DNA of 64,000 nucleotides from Lactarius indigo (Eukaryota; Basidiomycota; Agaricomycetes; Russulales; Russulaceae). The stretch is taken from assembly GCA_025766275.1 (NCBI GenBank), contig JAFKAC010000060.1, positions 285,716 to 349,715 on the forward strand. The letters are read 5' to 3'. The notes under the pieces were generated by a model that was given only the letters and a program-made list of their open reading frames with translations, was not told the DNA's origin and ran no database searches. Shown here piece after piece: positions 46,155 to 57,000 of this stretch. A program made the translations under genes and the position numbers. Within the stretch, counting starts at the first letter, position 1, and each line of letters opens with the position of its first letter.

Positions 46155-48324
46155 ATGACAGACGATCTTCAATTATCATGCTTAATTGAGGGGACTAAAC
46201 GGCCTTTTAATATTTTCATTTCCCGTAACTCCAATGGCGACGCCTTGAGAGAAATGATCTTTAATCATAAATGCAAGGATTTGGCTCCGGATTATGACCA
46301 CCTTATTCTTCTGAAGGTCAGGATTCAACTAGTCATTGTCCTATTTCCGCTCCCAGATCTTTTCGATGTAGGTCAACGTCGACCGTGGCTTTCCCCACCT
46401 ACCCCTACTACAGCTCAACCAAGGTGATGAAGACTCAGAAGGGATTCCTCCGAGGAAAGCGATTAGTGAATTATGGCTAAGACAACCGCCCACTCGCTTG
46501 ATCCACATCTTCGTGACATTTACTGATCGTGAGTCTGTCCCTCTGTAAAATAAATCCTCCCTCTTCCATTCACTGCGCAACCCGGTCATGCTAGCCAGTG
46601 TAACAATTTTGTGGAATGATCACAACTACGTGTTTCTGACGCCTTCCCACAGTTCCCTCTGAGTTTGAAGGACACCGGAGACTTTTGGAAGCTGCCCACC
46701 TTGTGTACTATACATTTTGGGGGGAAAAATTCGACACACTACTGCGGCCCGTGCCAGGATGTGGCAACTTCAAGTACATGTCCGCGGAACAGATCCACCA
46801 CCTGGGTGTCAGAGAATACCTTGGCTATAGTGGAGTCGTTCTTCTAGTCCGCAAAGAATACGAAGATGCTTACGATCAACTCCGGTCATACGAGAGCGAT
46901 CCGGAAGGTAGGGGTGGTGGTGTGGTTGTCCTTGGTCAACCCGGAATCGGTAGGCGCCTCTCGCTGTCCGCGGTCTCCTTCCCTAGTAGTAACAATTGGC
47001 ACTCGATACAGGAAAAACATGTTTCCTATACTATCTTTTATTTCGCCTCTTAAGTGAAAAGAAGGCTGTCGCTTTTCAAGTGGGTGAAGACTTTCTTCTC
47101 TTTCAAGGTGCTGGCGTTCAGAGATGCAAATCTATTTCTATCAACGGAGCCATTATACCGAGTGGGACGTGGGCCCTTACCGATTCCCATGTCGGTTTTG
47201 AACAGCCGTGTAACGCTTTTTTGAAACCATGCTCGGCAGGGAGGGCCTGGGTGGTTCAAACTAGTTCTCCATCAGAAAGCAAGTATGCAAGGTGGCAAGA
47301 AGAGTGGGACGCGAAACTCTTCTGGATGCAAGTTTTCCCTTTTGATGAGTTGTATACCCTTGGGTATGTTTGACGCGATTCTCACCACTTTTACACGTTG
47401 AGATCTTCATGTAGTAAAACACTCGGTCTCAATACCCAAACTCTGCGTGACAATTACAATTCATGGGGCCCTTCCGCACGTGTCTGCATCTCGTTGACGA
47501 AGGACCCCAACAAAGTTAGGAGTCATGCACAGTCTGTGGTTAGGGCCGCATATAGTCTCACCAGTGACGGCAGACAATTCGATGGTTTCCGATTTGTCTC
47601 GACGCACCAACTATTTGTTGTACGGCCAACTGATTCTAGGCAAGTGACAGCCGTGGAATTTGGAACGAATCGGCTCCGTGGAATCGTTGCACGCGCCTAC
47701 GCTAACCATGACCGTGCCACGCGGCTGAGATTTTACAGTGCAATACGTGGAGACCCGATGTTTAGCTCACCGGCGGGCGAAATTTACAAGAGTCACGTCC
47801 TCCTGTGGTTCCGGCACGCTCGAAATACAGAATTTATTCCTTGTACTAGCAATGTGCCTCGCTCGCCTCTACTCAATATCCCAGCCTGCCCAGGGAACCT
47901 CAAGTTCTTCTCTAAGCCCAATGAGCTGCAGGAGATGTACAAACCTGGACGTCCAATATGTTGGGTTCCCACCTCGGAAACACTCCCTACTCTTGGCGCT
48001 GTTGTCCTCACCGATGACGCTGTTATCACAGTTCAGATCACCATCGCTTCCAAACGCGACACTAAGAATATTGGTTTCATAGACATCTATAGAAACCTTC
48101 CTCCTCGCTTGAAGACTAAGCCGCGGTGCCATGTATTCATCACGGACTCGGATTCAAATGCCGAATCGTTGCGAGATCAAAACCTGACGGTCCCAAAGGG
48201 GACTCATGTATACTCTGCGATTGCTGGCGTCGAGGATTTGGATTCGAAGGTAGTAATGACAGAAGACTGCATGGATGCATTGGAGAAAGAGAGTGTAAGT
48301 GTGTATCGGCCATGTGCGAGTTGA
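46155..48324 (+). CDS. Crinkler (CRN)-family protein with P-loop NTPase and nuclease-like region
   Basis: Five exons: 46155-46316, 46372-46528, 46653-46949, 47012-47363 and 47415 onward. They read to a stop at 48324 (about 625 residues), or to a donor GTAAGT at 48295. The N-terminal 55 residues form a ubiquitin-like CRN header (LSCLIEGTKRPFNI, then LILLKV). Next comes the usual linker ending PPTRLIHIFV. A P-loop VLGQPGIGKTCFLYYLL follows at residues about 199-215, with an intron inside the glycine before the lysine. The C-terminal part (NSWGPSARVCISLT, then SPAGEIYKSHVLLWF and VITVQITIASK) resembles the PD-(D/E)XK-like region of fungal CRNs. In related proteins an Asp is usual just before the strand leading to QxT; here the residue seems to be Gly (LPTLGAVVL), so nuclease activity is uncertain. 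Some members of the family act in the nucleus or are secreted effectors. I see no signal peptide. Confidence 0.78.
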
Positions 48325-48879
48325 TATTTATTGGGATCTTTTAAAGTAACCCCCACAAGAAGCGATGAATACGATGAACGAGCTTTGGTTGCGCGTGCCC
48401 ATGATTGGGCCTGACTGAAACTGGGACACATGGGAGAAGGATAGCACACGAGTGCTCTCTTTATTCAGCCAGAAAAGAGTTGCTTAAATACATGGGGAAA
48501 GTGTATCTAAGCCAAGATGAGAGTAACGAGTCACGTGTATAACTTGAATGGTAGCATGGAGAACAAGACGCAGAATGAAACGTCAAGGTGAAAAAGGACA
48601 AGACAAGTGGCGTACGGAGCTGTGTCCCCGAGTTTGAAAAATGGACACTCGAGGGAGATCCACCACCAGAGGGGGGAAAGGAAGAGGAAGCGGCTAAGGC
48701 TGCTATGGGACAGCGGGAACTAGAGCAAACACGAGACAAGGCAACAGCTTGTAAGTTCTACCCTTTGAGTGCCCTCAGTTGGGCCTGACTCCTAGAATGA
48801 GCACGCTAGTTGAGAGGGGAGAAATGGCGAGCAAGTGTCATTTATTTGTAGCTATATTACGTCAGAGCCAAAAAGGCGG
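48325..48879. other. Region 3' of the Crinkler gene
   Basis: A possible acceptor (TTTTAAAG near 48346) would be followed at once by TAA, ending the protein after LEKES. A Lys/Glu-rich open stretch (48588-48752) ends at a GTAAGT donor and could be an exon of a decayed downstream gene. No supported gene. Confidence 0.3.
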
Positions 48880-49600
48880 ACAGAGAGGCATAGGGAGGCC
48901 CAGAAGTATCATGACAGGAAACCCGGAGACAAGGTGTCTCCATGTATATGAGAAAGGGGAACATCGTGCGTCTCTGCTGATGCCGGCGGAAACGCAGGGA
49001 AAGAGGAGCGAACGTGCCTGCTGAAACGACGTGCAATGGGTACCAGCTCCGTTGAGACGTCGTTCTGACCCCCAGCCCCAAGATGCGTCCCAATTCAAAA
49101 TTCTGCCCTGACACAATCGCGAAGACCAAGCAATGCATCGGGGACAAGAGCGAATGGCGTAGCTAAGCTTCCCTCATCATTCAAATCGTCGACAAACAAA
49201 TCGGACACGCATGGGGACTTCCTCGGGGTTGTCAACTCGATGGAGTGTGGCTAGAAGCTCGAGGAGATGTTGGCTGGAGGCTCAACGTTCGACAGGTCAA
49301 CGAGTCGAAGATCACCGATCACAAGGCCAAAAAAAGCCACGTCCCGAGGACGCTGTCAACACCACCAGCGGCGCCGCTGCATCGGAATCACGGACCGTGG
49401 GACGCGGTTGACGACTTTTGACGACGTGGTGGGATGGTCATCCAGCGAGGCACTTCAAGCTTCATGCAGGCTTCATGGTCCGAGCGAAATAGGCTGTAGA
49501 AGAGAGTGGCAGACCGAACTCCAAAAATTCAAAAGGTTCAGATCGCAGAGTTGTACTACAATTTATTTCTCCTGACAGAGAAACCGACCAGCGCTACTCC
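48880..49600 (+). repeat. Module M, copy 1
   Basis: Collinear with 53270-54020. Shared stretches include 'gaggagcgaacgtgcctg' (49003 and 53406), 'cgagaagaccaag'-like sequence (49110 and 53538), 'gccacgtcccgaggac'-like sequence (49336 and 53762) and 'ttgacgacttttg' (49409 and 53843). Fragments such as AASES and KVQIAEL are readable in both copies but in different frames, so this is probably a dead gene fragment. Confidence 0.65.
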
Positions 49601-49609
49601 CACCTGTGA

Positions 49610-50025
49610 TGCATGTGATGACCGACGTGATGACCGACGACGATTACTCTGCTTAATTCTCTTAGCAGAGCCAGTCCAAAGACGACCTTAAGTGAGCTAG
49701 GTTCTTTTTCCCTTGGATGTGCTTTATCTTCTCTGAGGGAAAGGACACCAATTACGGTTCTGCAGCATGAGGGCTTCGTGGCCGCACATGCTTATCGCGG
49801 ATGAAGCCGGTGGTCATGAAGAGTCGCTTCCCACGTACATGGGTATTTGCTGACTTAGTCTCCGTTGAATTACTTGCTAAGATGGTGAGACATGGGACGG
49901 TAAATTTAAGGAAGTTGAAAGAGATGTGTCATACCTTTCGTTTGCTTGGGCGAGGCATGACCAATATGCTTGAGTCACGCGCTCGTGCTGCCTTCGAGTT
50001 GGGAGTAGGGTAAAGTTGTCCACGA
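49610..50025. pseudogene. TAF11 relic with internal inversion
   Basis: 49625-49740 matches the end of TAF11 exon 1 and the start of its intron in direct orientation ('tctgcttaattctcttagca', with two in-frame stops, then 'gagccagtccaaagacgacc'). From 49788 to about 50020 the match is to TAF11 exons 4, 3 and 2 on the opposite strand: 'gaagagtcgcttcccacgta' near 49818, 'gttgaattacttgctaag' near 49864 and 'gatgtgtcatacctttcg' near 49923, ending 'gggtaaagttgtcc'. About 230 bp have therefore been inverted, with part of exon 3 lost. It is non-functional. Confidence 0.8.
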
Positions 50026-50039
50026 AGACACCTGATCCT

Positions 50040-51460
50040 TGTTCCGTTCATACCCGCTGCCGACTTCTTCGGCCCTACAGTACTATATGAACGCATGCAC
50101 TTCCCCCTCCCCTCGCGCTTGTCCACGGCAAACTCTTTTGATTTCGTTCAGCACAGAAGCTGAAGAGTTACCCCATCACCGCCGTTTGTTGCGAATGCTA
50201 CTTGCAGTGTCGGTTAGACAACACATCTTATCGTGTAGTTCCGTGGCATTTTTCATGGACGCGCCCTTTCCGGTTGTCAGCTACAGCGTCCGCGACTTCA
50301 AGCGCCACACTGTTCTGCGATCACGGTCTCCAACAGCCCCAACAACTCCGTGCTGCGGTAACGGCATGAACCAAAAAAGTGCGCTCCGCAAGCGGTAAAC
50401 TACAGCGCACTACAGTATGCTCGAAGGTCTGTCACTCGAATCGAAACGTTATCCGTGAATGGGGTGGCGTGACCCCTGCCATCTCTCCACGGAGCGCGGC
50501 CATACCATGTGTCGCTCAGATAGCGGACTTCATCTGTCTCATCGATGCATTGCGACGCCCTGATTTGGTTTGTGAGCGCACGACCGAACTGTTGTTTGTT
50601 CTGCGAGCGGCTCTTGATTCCAAGCTTGGTTCCCCGAAAAAAACCCGAAGTCCTGCAGAGGACCCCGGCTCGACTCGGACGTCCTGCGTACATGCACTCT
50701 GAAGGCAAATTATCCCATCACCATGGTCACAGATCCATGGTATATTGTTCATCCCCATCACATCCTCATGGCCATTTGACATGCCGGGCCAGTCCTGGGG
50801 CTAGTTGCACCTGCTATGACTCGGGGTGTCACTTGAAATCATCGCAGTCGCCCAGACTGGTGACCGATGAACTATTTATTCACCGAGAACTATGGGCCTA
50901 TGATACATCCTCCGACTCTACTTACGTGAGTCAGTCGGTTCACCGTCCATGAATTCTCCGCACACTACAGATAGTAAGTCCGCATATCCGCTCAACTGGA
51001 GCAGCAAACTTTTCCCAGAAGGATTTGGACGGCGATGCCGATGAATGTAAAATGATGGGCCGATGGCAGTCTATCCTCGAATCAGTCTAGTCACGGCGTG
51101 CTGTGCTCCTCCATGTGCTACCTCTTCCCCCGACTCGGAAGTGGACTATCAATAGTACGTTCATTGACATGGCCAGACACGCTCTGTCCCTGACAACCTA
51201 ATACACATTCTCGCCATGGAGGATGGGGAGCTACGCACTGCAAACTCAAATCGAAGGGCGCCTGGTGAGTACTGTAGCCCTGGACCATGTCGGTCGCAAC
51301 GAAAAGGTGCCGAATCGGCTTGTTTGTTTAGTGATACGCCGCGCTTCGCTCCGAGTACTCGCTCGTGCATGTCATCCATTCCGGCTGAGCAGGCTGACCG
51401 TCTCCTGCAGCTGAGGCGGCCCGCCTTTGATACGAGCTTCTAATGTGTGGTAACACAACG
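50040..51460 (+). repeat. TAF11 3' flank, repeated (copy 2)
   Basis: Partner of 42230-43520. It has the same order and orientation with many substitutions and small indels. It lies between the TAF11 relic and the Crinkler relic, as expected for a duplicated segment in which 43.5-46.1 kb was lost. Confidence 0.75.
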
Positions 51461-51489
51461 CCAGTGGAACTAGCCATTGTACCGCCACG

Positions 51490-52530
51490 TCACCTACTGT
51501 GTCACAAAAAGAGCCAAGTATGCAAAGTGGCATGAAGAGTGGGACGCAAAACTGTTCTGGATGCGAGGGTTCCCTTTAGTGAGTTGAATGTCTTTGGGTA
51601 TGTTCAACATGATTCTCACCAGTTTTACTTCGTACTGAAATATTCATGTAGTAAAATACCGAAAGACTGCGCGACAACGATTCATAGGGTGCATCCGCAC
51701 GTGTCTGCATCTCGTTGACAAGGGACCCCAATAATATTAGGAGTCATGCACGGTCTATGGTTAGGGGCGTGTGTAGTCTCACCAGTGACGCCGGACAATT
51801 CGATGGTTTCCGATTCGTGTCGACGCATCAACTGATGTCGTAAGTTACGGTCAACTGATTCTAGGTAAGAATTGGCCGTGGAATGTGGAACGAATCGGCT
51901 CCGTGGACTCGTAACACGCGCCTACGCTAAGCACGACCATGCCACGCCGCTGAGATTTTACAGTGCGATCCGCGGGGACCCGAAGTTCAACTCATTGACA
52001 GGTCAAACGTACAAGATTCACGTCATCTTGTAGTTCTGGCACGCTCGAGACACGGAACTCATTCCATCTGACAATGTGACTCGCGTGCCTCAACTCAACA
52101 TCGTGCCGCGGGAACCTTTTCTCTCTAAGCCCAATGAGCAGCATGAGATGTACGAACCTGGACGTCCGATATGTTGGGTTCTCACCTCGGAAACACACTC
52201 TGCTCTCGGCGCCCTTGTCCTCATTGATAACTCTGTCATCACAGTTCTTCAGATCAGCACCGTTTCCAAACACGACGCACAGAATCCGATTCCAAACAAA
52301 CCTCTCCCCTCGCTTGAAGACTAAGCCGCCGTGCCATGTATTTCTCACAGATTCGGATTTCAATACGAATTTGTTGCGAGAGCAGAATCTGACGATCCCA
52401 AGGGAACACCGGGTTATCTCTACTCTATGGTTGTTGACGTCAAGGAGTTGGATTCGAAGGTAGTAGTAACAGAAAACCGCGTGGAGGCATTGGAATCGGA
52501 GAAACAGAGAGTAAGCCTGGTTATTTGCGA
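51490..52530 (+). pseudogene. Crinkler relic (3' half)
   Basis: 51497-51600 matches the end of exon 4 of the intact gene (the AKLFWM segment; here 'caaaactgttctggatgcg'), with the intron and exon 5 following to about 52510. The header, P-loop and exons 1-3 are absent. The body has several shifts and at least one clear nonsense change: the Trp codon in HVLLWF is TAG at about 52031-52033. A 3' stretch with EMYEPGRPICWVLTSE remains readable (52144-52190). There is no intact protein. Confidence 0.8.
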
Positions 52531-53269
52531 TTTGGTATTTATTGAAAAAAATTGCAGGTCACCGATCTAGCCATTTCTATTTCTGTGGTTGTGTCCCTCT
52601 CCAACTTTACAGTCACATGACTCGGATGGTTCAAGAAAACGATTTCGATGATCAACTTACAGTGATCTAGCTGTTCACGAGTAAGGACCCCAATGACAAA
52701 TATGTGTACATGCTCTCGATAATAATGACAGTCAAAATCCCTTCAAGGTGTATAGTACGTGTCCAAACCCACCGGCGCCGTAGGCCAAAGGCGGCTTGCT
52801 CAACTTTGGCTCACAGTATACTCAGAATGGCAACCTCACCACTCGGGTGGACAAGTTATGCCCAGATAATGGCGGCCAAGCTGCTACATGGGGGTACGGT
52901 ATCCCTTCGAAAAAATGGTTTCTCGACTCTATATGATATCTCCACCGGATCGGCTAGTGTGGGTCTCAAGGCATCGTTTGTAATGACTGCCTAGGTGCAA
53001 CTTCTGCATAAGCCACACTGTTGCGTATCCATTATACTTTTTTGGGCTCTCATCTGTGAATTTAGCCTGTCTCTCCGCCGCGTCAGTAAGCAAATTCGGA
53101 TGTCAACGCCTCTCGGACTCTGCTCTCGGTCTTGTCCAACAGCCCTCAGTCGCTGTAATACCCCGACTCGGCAACTACGTGACACTGTTCGGCGCTAATG
53201 ACCCCGATCGCGAGTCAAGTGACGGTGAGATGCAGCTAAAGGCAGGGGGCGAACTTGCCGGCATCGTGA
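52531..53269. other. Spacer with no supported gene
   Basis: Short open frames only. It corresponds to the Crinkler-to-module-M spacer of the intact copy but is strongly diverged. Confidence 0.35.
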
Positions 53270-54020
53270 TCATGGATGCCAAGAGGTGGTGGCTCTCCTG
53301 CTTCTGACACTATCAGAGGAGCAGAAAAGCCAGGCCTTTCCAGAACGGAATGCCGAAGGGAACGAAGCGTGGTTGGGATGACGACGACGCCTCGACCCCG
53401 ATTCCGGAGAGAACGAGGAGCGAACGTGCCTGTCGAAATGACGTGGGGTCGGGTTCCATCCCCGTTGAGTCGTGTGCTCCTACACCTGGGCCACGTCTCA
53501 CGAAGCAACCCAACTCCGAACTCCGCCCTAATGCAAACGAGAAGACCAAGCAGCACGGCGGCAACTAGAACGAATGGTGCAGCTACTGTAGTAGGCGATG
53601 TAAATCGTCGACAAAAACACGCACGAGAGCTGTTGACTCGACGAAACGTGACCAGAAGTTCGAGGGCGACTTCAAGTCTTTCTCAACCAGCTGCGGACTG
53701 CCAATCGCAAGTCCAAAAAAAAAGTACTGTAAAGAAAAAAAAAATGAAAGACAAGAATCAAAGCCACATCCCGAGGACATGGTTGGCCCCGCTACCAGCG
53801 GCAACGCCGCTGCATCCGAATCGCCATACCGTGGGACACGATTGACGACTTTTGGCGACGTGGGGGAGACGGATATCCGGTGGGGTGTTCGCGGCCCACA
53901 CTGCCCAGCCGAATCCGTGATGATGCTCGCCCAGAATGGGTTACGAACTTTAAAAAGTTAAAAAAGGTTCAGATCGCTGAACTGCATCGCGTTCTATTTC
54001 TCTCTCCAAAGGAGCTAACT
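53270..54020 (+). repeat. Module M, copy 2
   Basis: Partner of 48880-49600. It contains an open stretch beginning MPKGTKRGWDDDDAS at 53350 and, further on, NFKKLKKVQIAELHRVLFL near 53940, in a different frame. The 3' side (to 54387) ends with a readable peptide EEVESIDLDM, which may be the last exon of the gene from which the module derives. Confidence 0.6.
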
Positions 54021-57000
54021 AGTAGGCGATCTCGGAATCCATTTACGGCGATAACGCGAGTTCATCACCGATGACGACGACCACGGTGTCGAAAACAGTG
54101 AGTCGCTCGTCTTCTTGCCCCTTTTGTCTTTTTATTTTTATTTTTTGCTTTCTCTGAGCAGACTGGAAGCTAGGGTTACTCACAAACCAATTGAAACCTT
54201 TCAGCAAACCGGAAACTGGAGGGATCTATGTCGCAAGTCTTATGACAGCAGAACTGCTCACCCACCCAGTAGGTCCAATCCACCATCGAAGACTTCTCGA
54301 ACGGCCTCGGCCTCAGCCACGGTCCCGCCCAGACCGGCGCCTACGATCGCCAAGGAAGAGGTTGAAAGTATAGATCTAGACATGTAGACGATGATAGAGA
54401 CGCACGCGGCGGCTCCTGTTCCTCGGGCCGTGAGGAGCAAAGCTAGCGCGAGATCTACTCCTTACTCAAGAAAACCACTTCGAAGGTGATATCGAAATCA
54501 GGGATGACGACGGTGGCAAAAGCCAACCCAAAGGTAAAGGTGCCCACGCCGTCTGCTCCTGCGCATGACCGAGGGAAGGGGCAAGCAACCGGCGCTCTTA
54601 GCCCGCAAGCCCAAGTCCTGGAAATCTATCATGTTAGGCTGCGTATGATTTCATTATATGGACCTCGTACTCCGGACGACAACTGGTAGTGTCCGTCAGT
54701 TCCTTACTAGTATCTGGGCAAGTGACCGGCAGTGTCTGTATGCCATGCAGGGCTGAAAGCGGTCAGGTAGGTGTCGGATGCAAGTCAAGATGCAAAGAAC
54801 AAGGCAGGGACGTGTCGGCTGCTAGTCGGCCTATATGTTTTCTCCACTCAAATCGACCTGGTACTACCAGTTCTGATTCTTTGCACACTGGCGCACTTGA
54901 TTCAGTACATTCGGCAAGAGATCCAATAACTCTCGGGCCCACGGAGAACTTGTTGACGGTCACTACTGACGACGTCGATGTGATTTATGAACTTGTTCAG
55001 AGTCGAAATATATTGATGTAACGAACGCGGAGTAAAACAGTTTCTATCGACTTCCCGGCCAAGCCGGCCCGGAAAACCACCCTCTCGTGCTCCCATTTGA
55101 ATTGCATTCCCTCGCTCGCCAATCCGCGATCCCTTATGTCCTCCTCCTGCACAGTACGGTGTTATCGACTTTGACTCCAAATAGTGGTGGGCCGATTTGT
55201 CGACATGTGCTCTGTTGCTAAACTCCGCAAATGTTTTACTTGTGTACAAGAATAGCCTCTTCTTGCGGGGTTCGCATCATGCCAAGGCAGTGATCTACAT
55301 ATTATAACGCCCATGCGGGTAGTCTCGTAAATATATGCCCACCTTGTTTTGTTTTTCGACCCGTCCCGGGCCCTGTGGTAACGAGCCCAGCCCCAGACCG
55401 CAGGAGATCAGCGAGATCATCAAATGCGAGCGTCACACGCCCGCCACGTGGCATCACAGTTTTCCATAATTGGTATGTTCGCGTTTACGCTAGGTTGGAA
55501 ACGATTGCTGCGGAAACTACCAGCGAGACGCCGCCAGAAGCCAGATAACAAGGTCTACAACACGACGGGATTGACATGCCGTCCGACGTTCGGCTGGAAC
55601 GACGATCGTCGGACGTGCCAGAAGGCGTTCTGAGGGAACTAGGACGAAGATAGGTTGCACAGCCTTGCGCATCAGGCGCAGTGGCATGTCGGCATTAGAG
55701 TTGCTTCTTGCTCTATTAGCCCTATACGCTAGAACGTGCACCCAGGGTCGCGTTATGAATTAGTCCTGAATGAACGGGTTTGCACAGGTGGTGATCCGTC
55801 GTATTCGGTCGGCGATGGACAGGGATTGTTCGCAGTTCAAACAAGCCCCCGTTGGAGTACTGTAAAGATAAGCAGCGAAAAGGAGCAGCGAGGGTCGGCG
55901 GTAAAGCGGATGGCCCAAAATAAGGGTAAGTGAGCATCATCAAATGGCTCTGCCACGAACTTTGGGGCTCGTATACAAGGTCCTGATGTTCTCTTGCATA
56001 GGTGATGAAGTGGGATCGACGTTCGACCGAGACGACCGGCTGTTCCCGGGGGACCGTGGGGTTCGAAGACAGGACCTGCGGGACTTTCTAAAGTGACCGA
56101 GGGTTGAGAATGAGGGGCCCATCATACCCAGGAGGAAGTCGCGTCCATGATCCACATCGAATTCCCACAATACGATATTGGTCGTTGGACGCCGGTAGTG
56201 GTCGTGTCCGGCGCCGGCGAAATTGTCTAATTCGAACATAACAAATCGATGGCAACAGTGTTGCGGGGATGTATCGTCGTAACAGGGGAGAGGAGGGGGG
56301 GCACCAGGACGTGATCCCGGGTGTAGCGGCTAGACTTGAACTAATGCAGGAGGGGGTGAGCCACGATCCCCTGGGAGGAAGGCACGTTCATATTTGAAAA
56401 ACGCAAACCATGTTCTTGGATTTGTGTCCGAGTCCCGCACCAACATTTGGAGCAAATTGCCGTATTACCATTACCATTGCACAACTCTGTTCGTGGGGCG
56501 GGGGTTGGTAATGCGATCACCGCAAGTTCAGGATTTGTCTTGTGGTTCTAGTGTTCTGTGCCCAAACCAATTGAAAAGAAAAAAAAACATGTGCCACCAT
56601 CTTTGGGCCCCTATCGTCCCTGCCCGCCCAGTCTCCGGTTGGTACTGTCGCCGAACAGTACCCTACTTGGGAGTCGGAGAGCGGGCGGAAAACGACTTCG
56701 CGATGTCAGAAGAGGTGTGGTAGTGAGTAAAAGGTGCTTCTATCTGTGACTTGGTTTGTCCATCATCAGATCAAAGCCCGCCGCATCAACAGGTTGAATG
56801 GAGCGGCGTGCTCTCCCCGTAACCATGTGGCGCAACAAGCGGCGAACGAAGTTGTAAAGCTCAGTAGCTTCGCGAAGGGTCCAAAAAAAAACCAAAAAGT
56901 TTCGAATAGACAGCTCTGCGATCGGTGAATTATACAGTAGACGGACGGGGGCGACGACTACAGGTGTAGGTGTCTGGGGGCCCCGCGCACTTGTCAGTCA

